Assembly: GCA_029961745.1 (NCBI GenBank) | Contig: CP124680.1 | Coordinates: forward strand, 3,224,001-3,288,000 | Origin: Nocardioides sp. L-11A | GTDB lineage: Bacteria > Actinomycetota > Actinomycetes > Propionibacteriales > Nocardioidaceae | Length of the DNA: 64,000 bases | Direction of reading: 5' to 3' | Shown here: positions 60,269-64,000 of the stretch, one piece after another | Numbering within the stretch: position 1 is the stretch's first letter | Layout of the letters: each line of letters starts with the position of its first letter | Made by a program: the position numbers and the translations under genes | The notes under the pieces: generated by a model | The model's input: the letters and a program-made list of their open reading frames with translations, nothing else | The model's database searches: none | Told to the model about the DNA's origin: nothing

Positions 60269-61037
60269 CTTCCTCGTCCACTCCCAGGTAGGCGGCGATC
60301 ACCGCAGGGTTGTCACGGATCTCGGCGGGGGTGCCCTCGGCGATCTTGCGTCCGAACTCCAGGACGACGATCCGGTCGGTGACCCCCATGACCAGCTTCA
60401 TGTCGTGCTCGATGAGTAGCACGGTGTAGCCCCGGTCGCGGACCCGCCGGATGAGGTTCATCAGCTCGACCTTCTCGGCCGGGTTGAACCCGGCCGCGGG
60501 CTCGTCGAGACAGATGAGCTTCGGGTTCGTCGCCATCGCGCGCGCGATCTCCAGGCGACGCTGGTCGCCGTACGACAGGTTGGCGGCGAGCTCGTCGGCC
60601 TTGCGGTGGATGCCCATGAACCGGAGCAGATCCATCGCCCGCTCGTGCCCCTCCCGCTCCTCGCGGCGGTGCTTCGGCAGCCGGAAGAGGGCCGAGAACA
60701 TCCCGGTGGTGTGCCGGGCGTCGGTGCCGACCAGGACATTCTCCAGGGCCGTCATGTTCGGGAACAGCCGGATGTTCTGGAAGGTGCGCGCGATCCCCTG
60801 CTGGGTGATCTTGTGCTTCTTCAGCCCCACGATCGACCGTCCCTGGAAGACGATGCCGCCGCTGGTGGGCCGGTAGACGCCGGTGACCGCGTTGAAGCAG
60901 GTCGTCTTGCCGGCGCCGTTGGGTCCGATCAGGCCGAGGATCTCGCCCTCGCCGATGCGGAAGGTGACATCGTCCAGGGCGGTGAGACCGCCGAACTTCA
61001 AGGTGAGGTTCTGGACCTCGAGAATCGCCTCAGACAC
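60258..61037 (-). CDS. livG: branched-chain amino acid ABC transporter ATP-binding protein LivG
   Basis: A 259-residue ABC ATPase. The GTG at 61037 begins VSEAILEVQNLTLKFGGLTALDDVTF. Walker A GPNGAGKTT, the LivG-specific GIARTFQNIRLFPNMTALENVLVG, signature LSYGDQRRLEIARAMA and Walker B LICLDEPAAGFNPAEKVEL follow, and the end reads GRKIAEGTPAEIRDNPAVIAAYLG, a family hallmark. It overlaps livM by eight bases at its start and livF at its end, so expression is coupled. Confidence 0.95.
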   Translation of the reverse strand: MSEAILEVQNLTLKFGGLTALDDVTFRIGEGEILGLIGPNGAGKTTCFNAVTGVYRPTSGGIVFQGRSIVGLKKHKITQQGIARTFQNIRLFPNMTALENVLVGTDARHTTGMFSALFRLPKHRREEREGHERAMDLLRFMGIHRKADELAANLSYGDQRRLEIARAMATNPKLICLDEPAAGFNPAEKVELMNLIRRVRDRGYTVLLIEHDMKLVMGVTDRIVVLEFGRKIAEGTPAEIRDNPAVIAAYLGVDEEDAS

Positions 61038-62163
61038 GGGCGCTCTCCTCTCCGCCGGCGCCTTCCTCGAGTTCCTCGAGCTCCTGTTCCAGATGTTTGG
61101 CGCGCACGGTGCGCCGGGGTGGGAACAGGCCCTCCGGACGCAACGTGGCGAGCAGGACCAGCGCCAGGCCGAAGGCCAGGACGCGGAAGTCGTCGAACTC
61201 GCGGAACCGCTGCGGCAGGTAGGCCACGAGGATGGCGCCCACCAGCACGCCCCACCGGTTGCCCTGGCCGCCGACGACCACGGCCGCCAGGAACAGGATC
61301 GAGTAGAGCAACAGGAACGAGTCGGGGTTGATGAAGTTCTGGCGACTGGCGTAGAGCGAGCCCGCCAGGCCGCCGACGAAGGCACCCGTGGCGAACGCCA
61401 GCAGCTTGAACTTGAACGTCGGGACACCCATCAGCTCCGCGGCGTCCTCGTCCTCGCGGGTGGCCTCCCACGCCCGGCCGACCCGGCTGTTCTTGATCAG
61501 CCGGTCGGCGAAGAGCATCACGATGACCACGGTCAGGCCGAGCCAGTAGTACGGGATCTGGTCGAGCACGCCGAACACGAGGAACTGCGTCGTGTCCTTG
61601 GTGTCGATCAGCACCGTCCCGTCGCCCCAGAACAGGTGCGGGATCTCGAACAGTCCCTCCTGGCCGCCGATGCTCGGCGGGCGGGCGATGTTCGAGATGC
61701 CCTTGCGCTCCCCCAGCCACTCGGTGTTGACCGCGACCAGGCGGATGATCTCACCGAAGCCGAGCGTCACGATCGCGAGATAGTCGCCGCGGACCCGCAG
61801 CGTCGGCGCGCCCAGCAGGACACCGGAGATCGTGGTCACGACCACCGCGACCGGGATCGCGAGCAGCAGCGGCCAGTGCGCGTGGAACGAGGTCAGCACC
61901 GCGGCGGTGTAGGCGCCGATGGCGTAGAAGCCGACGTACCCGAGGTCGAGCAGGCCGGCGTAGCCGACCACGATGTTGAGGCCGATCGCGACCAGGCAGT
62001 ACATCGTGACGACGAAGAGGACGCCGCCGAAGTCCACGCCCGGCGTGGAGATGATCGGTGGCTCCAACAGCGGCAGGGCGTAGGCGAACAGGGCCAACAG
62101 GACCCAGAGCAGGATCTTGACCGGCTTGGGCAGGGCGACGAACCTCTGCTTGATCTTGCTCAT
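61030..62163 (-). CDS. livM: branched-chain amino acid ABC transporter permease LivM
   Basis: A 377-residue multi-pass permease. It has a long N-terminal lead with two helices, then GVDFGGVLFVVTMYCLVAIGLNIVVGYAGLLDLGYVGFYAIGAYTAAVL, the LivM landmark, LGAPTLRVRGDYLAIVTLGFGEIIRL, and the EAA-like loop RAWEATREDEDAAELMGVPTFKFKLLAFATGAFVGGLAGSLYA. The C-terminus is Glu-rich (HLEQELEELEEGAGGEES), an acidic tail that is not part of the core fold. Its ATG overlaps the livH stop by four bases. Confidence 0.95.
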   Translation of the reverse strand: MSKIKQRFVALPKPVKILLWVLLALFAYALPLLEPPIISTPGVDFGGVLFVVTMYCLVAIGLNIVVGYAGLLDLGYVGFYAIGAYTAAVLTSFHAHWPLLLAIPVAVVVTTISGVLLGAPTLRVRGDYLAIVTLGFGEIIRLVAVNTEWLGERKGISNIARPPSIGGQEGLFEIPHLFWGDGTVLIDTKDTTQFLVFGVLDQIPYYWLGLTVVIVMLFADRLIKNSRVGRAWEATREDEDAAELMGVPTFKFKLLAFATGAFVGGLAGSLYASRQNFINPDSFLLLYSILFLAAVVVGGQGNRWGVLVGAILVAYLPQRFREFDDFRVLAFGLALVLLATLRPEGLFPPRRTVRAKHLEQELEELEEGAGGEESARV

Positions 62164-63149
62164 GCGCGGGCCTTTCCGAGCGACTCGCCCAGCAGTCCGG
62201 TCGGGCGGAACAGCAGGATGACGACCAGCAGCACGAAGGCGACCACGTGGCGCCACTCGGTGCCGAAGAGCGCCGACCCCCAGGTCTCGGCGACGCCGAG
62301 GACCAGGCCACCCAGCAGCGCGCCGCGCAGGTTGCCGATGCCGCCCAGCACCGCGGCGGTGAACGCCTTGACGCCGAGCAGGAAGCCGACGTCGAACTTG
62401 GTGGTCTCGATCTTCAGCATGTACAGGAAGGCGGCGATGCCGGCCATCAGACCGCCGATGAGGAAGGTGAGCTGGATGGTCCGGGTCGGGTTGACGCCCA
62501 TCAGCGCGGCGGTCTCCGGGTCCTGCGAGGTGGCCCGGATGCCCTTGCCGAGGCGCGAGCGGCGGACGAACTGGTCGAGCAGGATCATCATGCCGACCGC
62601 GGCGACGATGACGAGCACGTCGATGCTGGAGATCGTCACATTGCCAATCTCCCAGCGCGGCGCGTCGAGGACGCCGGCCATGCTGTTGTTGATACGGGCC
62701 TTGCCGACGTACTCGGAGAGGTTGTCGTCCAGGCCCACCCACCCGGCGATGCGGTCACGCAGACCCATCAGCTCGGCGAGCACGAAGGACGCGCCGATGG
62801 CGGAGATGAGCGCGATCAGGCGGGGCGCGTCCTTCTTGATGAGTGGCCGGTAGGCCACCCGTTCGAGGAGGAGCGCGATGATCGCCGACATCGCCATGGC
62901 CGAGAACAGCGCGGCGATGAGGATGGCGATCAGCTGGATGCCACCGGCATCCGCGCCCCCGAGCGCCATCACGGTCCAGAGCATCGCGAAGGTGCCGTAC
63001 ATGAACACCTCGGAATGCGCGAAGTTGATGAGCTGCAACACGCCGTAGACCATCGTGTAGCCCAGTGCGATCAGCGCGTAGATGGCGCCAAAGGCGAGTC
63101 CGCCGATCGTCAGCTGCGGCAGGTTGCTGAAGAGGAAATCGAAGTTCAC
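62160..63149 (-). CDS. livH: branched-chain amino acid ABC transporter permease LivH
   Basis: A 329-residue permease with eight or so helices. Signature stretches are LTIGGLAFGAIYALIALGYTMVYGVLQLINFAHSEVFMYG near the start, KDAPRLIALISAIGASFVL, GIRATSQDPETAALMGVNPTRTIQLTFLIGG (EAA loop) and FDVGFLLGVKAFTAAVLGGIGNLRGALLGGLVLG. The GTG start follows AGGAGG by six bases. It is separated from livK by 94 bases with a strong hairpin, so the permease genes are probably expressed at a lower level than the binding protein. Confidence 0.96.
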   Translation of the reverse strand: MNFDFLFSNLPQLTIGGLAFGAIYALIALGYTMVYGVLQLINFAHSEVFMYGTFAMLWTVMALGGADAGGIQLIAILIAALFSAMAMSAIIALLLERVAYRPLIKKDAPRLIALISAIGASFVLAELMGLRDRIAGWVGLDDNLSEYVGKARINNSMAGVLDAPRWEIGNVTISSIDVLVIVAAVGMMILLDQFVRRSRLGKGIRATSQDPETAALMGVNPTRTIQLTFLIGGLMAGIAAFLYMLKIETTKFDVGFLLGVKAFTAAVLGGIGNLRGALLGGLVLGVAETWGSALFGTEWRHVVAFVLLVVILLFRPTGLLGESLGKARA

Positions 63150-63181
63150 CCAGGCCTCCTGGCCCCAAGGTCTGGACAGGT

Positions 63182-63213
63182 GAGCGGCCGGGGACGGTGG
63201 CCCCCGGCCGCTC
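63182..63213 (-). terminator. hairpin between livK and livH
   Basis: GAGCGGCCGGGG (63182-63193) pairs perfectly with CCCCGGCCGCTC (63202-63213) over an 8-base loop, just after the livK stop. In transporter operons such a hairpin lets the binding protein be made in excess by partial termination or by protecting the upstream mRNA. Confidence 0.75.
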
Positions 63214-63243
63214 GACTGTCAGTTCGGACGGATCAGTCCTCGG

Positions 63244-64000
63244 TCACTTGATCTCGCCCTCGGGGACGATGGCCCCGTCCTTGACGGTGTAGGCGTAGAC
63301 GTGCACGTCGGCCGGTTCGCCCTTGTCGTCGAACTTCAGCTGCTTGGTGATGCCCTTCTCGTCGTAGTCGTTGACGAAGGTGAGCATGTCCGCGCGGTTG
63401 TCGATGCCGTCCTCGATGCCGGCGAGGAAGATGCTCGCGGCGTCGTACGCCTCGGCGGCGTAGGTGCCCGGCGCCTCGCCGAACTCCTCCTCGTAGTCCG
63501 CGGCGAAGGTCGCCACGGCGGGGTCGGTGTCCGGGATGCAGGGGCAGGTGATGATGGTGCCCTCGGCGGCGTCCTTCGCGTCGAGGTAGGCCGGGTCCTT
63601 GACGCCGTCCGCGACGACGAAGGTGCCGTCGAAGCCGCCGTTGCGGAGCTGGCCGATCAGGATCGTCGCCTCGGCGTAGTAGCCGCCGAAGAAGACCGCG
63701 TCCGGCTTCGCGTCGGTCACCTTGGTGACGGTGGCGGAGAAGTCGGTGTCTCCGGCCTGGATGGTGTCGGTGCCGACGACCGTGTCGCCGAGGGTGTCCT
63801 CGACGATGCCGGCCAGGCCCGCGCCATACTCCGAGGCGTCGTCGATGACGAAGGTGCCCTTCGACTGCAGCGTGTCCTGGATGTACTTCGCGGCGGCCGG
63901 GCCCTGGGTCGCGTCGTTGCCGAGCGCGCGGTGGAAGGTGTCCCACCCGTTGTCGGCCAGCGTCGGGTTGGTCGCCGACGGGGTGACCGTCGGGACGCCG
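63244..64000 (-). CDS. livK: branched-chain amino acid ABC transporter substrate-binding protein (C-terminal part)
   Basis: The gene runs off the right edge, so only the last 251 codons are present; the signal peptide is outside. The visible part reads GVPTVTPSATNPTLADNGWDTFHRALGNDATQGPAAAKYIQD and then VIDDASEYGAGLAG, KPDAVFFGGYYAEATILIGQLRNGGFDGTFVVADGVKDPAYL and GTYAAEAYDAASIFLAGIEDG, all typical of type I periplasmic binding proteins of the LivJ/LivK family. It is the first gene of the operon with livHMGF. A cysteine pair CPC near residue 150 of the fragment is unusual for the family. Confidence 0.93.
   Translation of the reverse strand, partial: GVPTVTPSATNPTLADNGWDTFHRALGNDATQGPAAAKYIQDTLQSKGTFVIDDASEYGAGLAGIVEDTLGDTVVGTDTIQAGDTDFSATVTKVTDAKPDAVFFGGYYAEATILIGQLRNGGFDGTFVVADGVKDPAYLDAKDAAEGTIITCPCIPDTDPAVATFAADYEEEFGEAPGTYAAEAYDAASIFLAGIEDGIDNRADMLTFVNDYDEKGITKQLKFDDKGEPADVHVYAYTVKDGAIVPEGEIK

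Noticed and set aside
1..64000. tRNA, rRNA, CRISPR arrays, insertion sequences, prophage, riboswitches
   Set aside because: None seen by reading. Intergenic gaps are short, no regular repeats with spacers were found and no transposase or integrase motif is present. A covariance-model search would be needed to exclude small RNAs.

Overview
The window is very GC-rich DNA with dense, short-spaced genes, GTG starts, and families typical of Actinobacteria (SepH, the DUF3159/OB-fold/DUF3710/dut block, DUF3093, DUF4193, DUF4192, DUF222-HNH, DUF6318, a DinB with the actinobacterial C-terminal tail, PolA with a dead proofreading domain). The mix, especially DUF6318 and a two-domain fatty acyl-CoA reductase-like SDR, fits a Nocardioides-like organism (Nocardioidaceae). 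That placement is inference. It is a chromosomal core region with small accessory patches. I saw no tRNA, rRNA, CRISPR array, insertion sequence or prophage.

Layout. 1-2838: conserved housekeeping block (DUF3159, OB-fold, DUF3710, dUTPase, DUF3093, DUF4235, DUF4193). 2975-7852: inositol phosphatase and coproporphyrin ferrochelatase, then divergently an MFS exporter, a lactone oxidase and a SEC-C protein. 7924-15625: SepH (cell division), the acyl-CoA reductase-like fusion, a sulfurtransferase, a Phd/PIN toxin-antitoxin pair, a GCS2 ligase and DUF4192. 15759-22755: DinB with a possible upstream mini-ORF, an S9 oligopeptidase, a SigB-type sigma factor behind a SigR/SigH-type promoter, CoaE and a short acyl-CoA synthetase. 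22752-28424: a PucR regulator divergent from gabT-gdh-gabD, which looks like a GABA catabolic operon with built-in glutamate recycling. 28529-38436: accessory zone (TetR/SDR pair, SerA, a DUF6318 lipoprotein and a PKD-like secreted protein carrying a compositionally foreign segment, DUF222-HNH nuclease, agmatinase, a decayed PucR fragment, a GlxA-type regulator, and a frameshifted arylsulfotransferase). 38546-40027: ribosomal protein S1. 40175-52978: methyltransferases and a glycan/cell-envelope cluster (DUF3068, GT4, GT2, a DUF2613-like small protein, a large multi-pass protein, an AftD-like protein of about 1360 residues, a flippase). 53174-64000: DNA polymerase I, a thioesterase, a GNAT protein, a polar amino-acid ABC transporter and, tail to tail, a branched-chain amino-acid (Liv) ABC transporter cut by the window end.

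Regulation. At least fifteen genes have a TANNNT hexamer exactly six bases before their ATG or GTG, the signature of leaderless transcripts. Several start codons were chosen on that basis. Clear candidate operators were found at the toxin-antitoxin promoter (two TGTACA cores one helical turn apart), between pucR and gabT, between tetR and its SDR partner, and upstream of glxA. The glycan cluster, which resembles mycobacterial loci that build arabinan or lipoglycans although Nocardioides-type bacteria are not known for mycolyl-arabinogalactan, is the part most likely to hide under-described biology.
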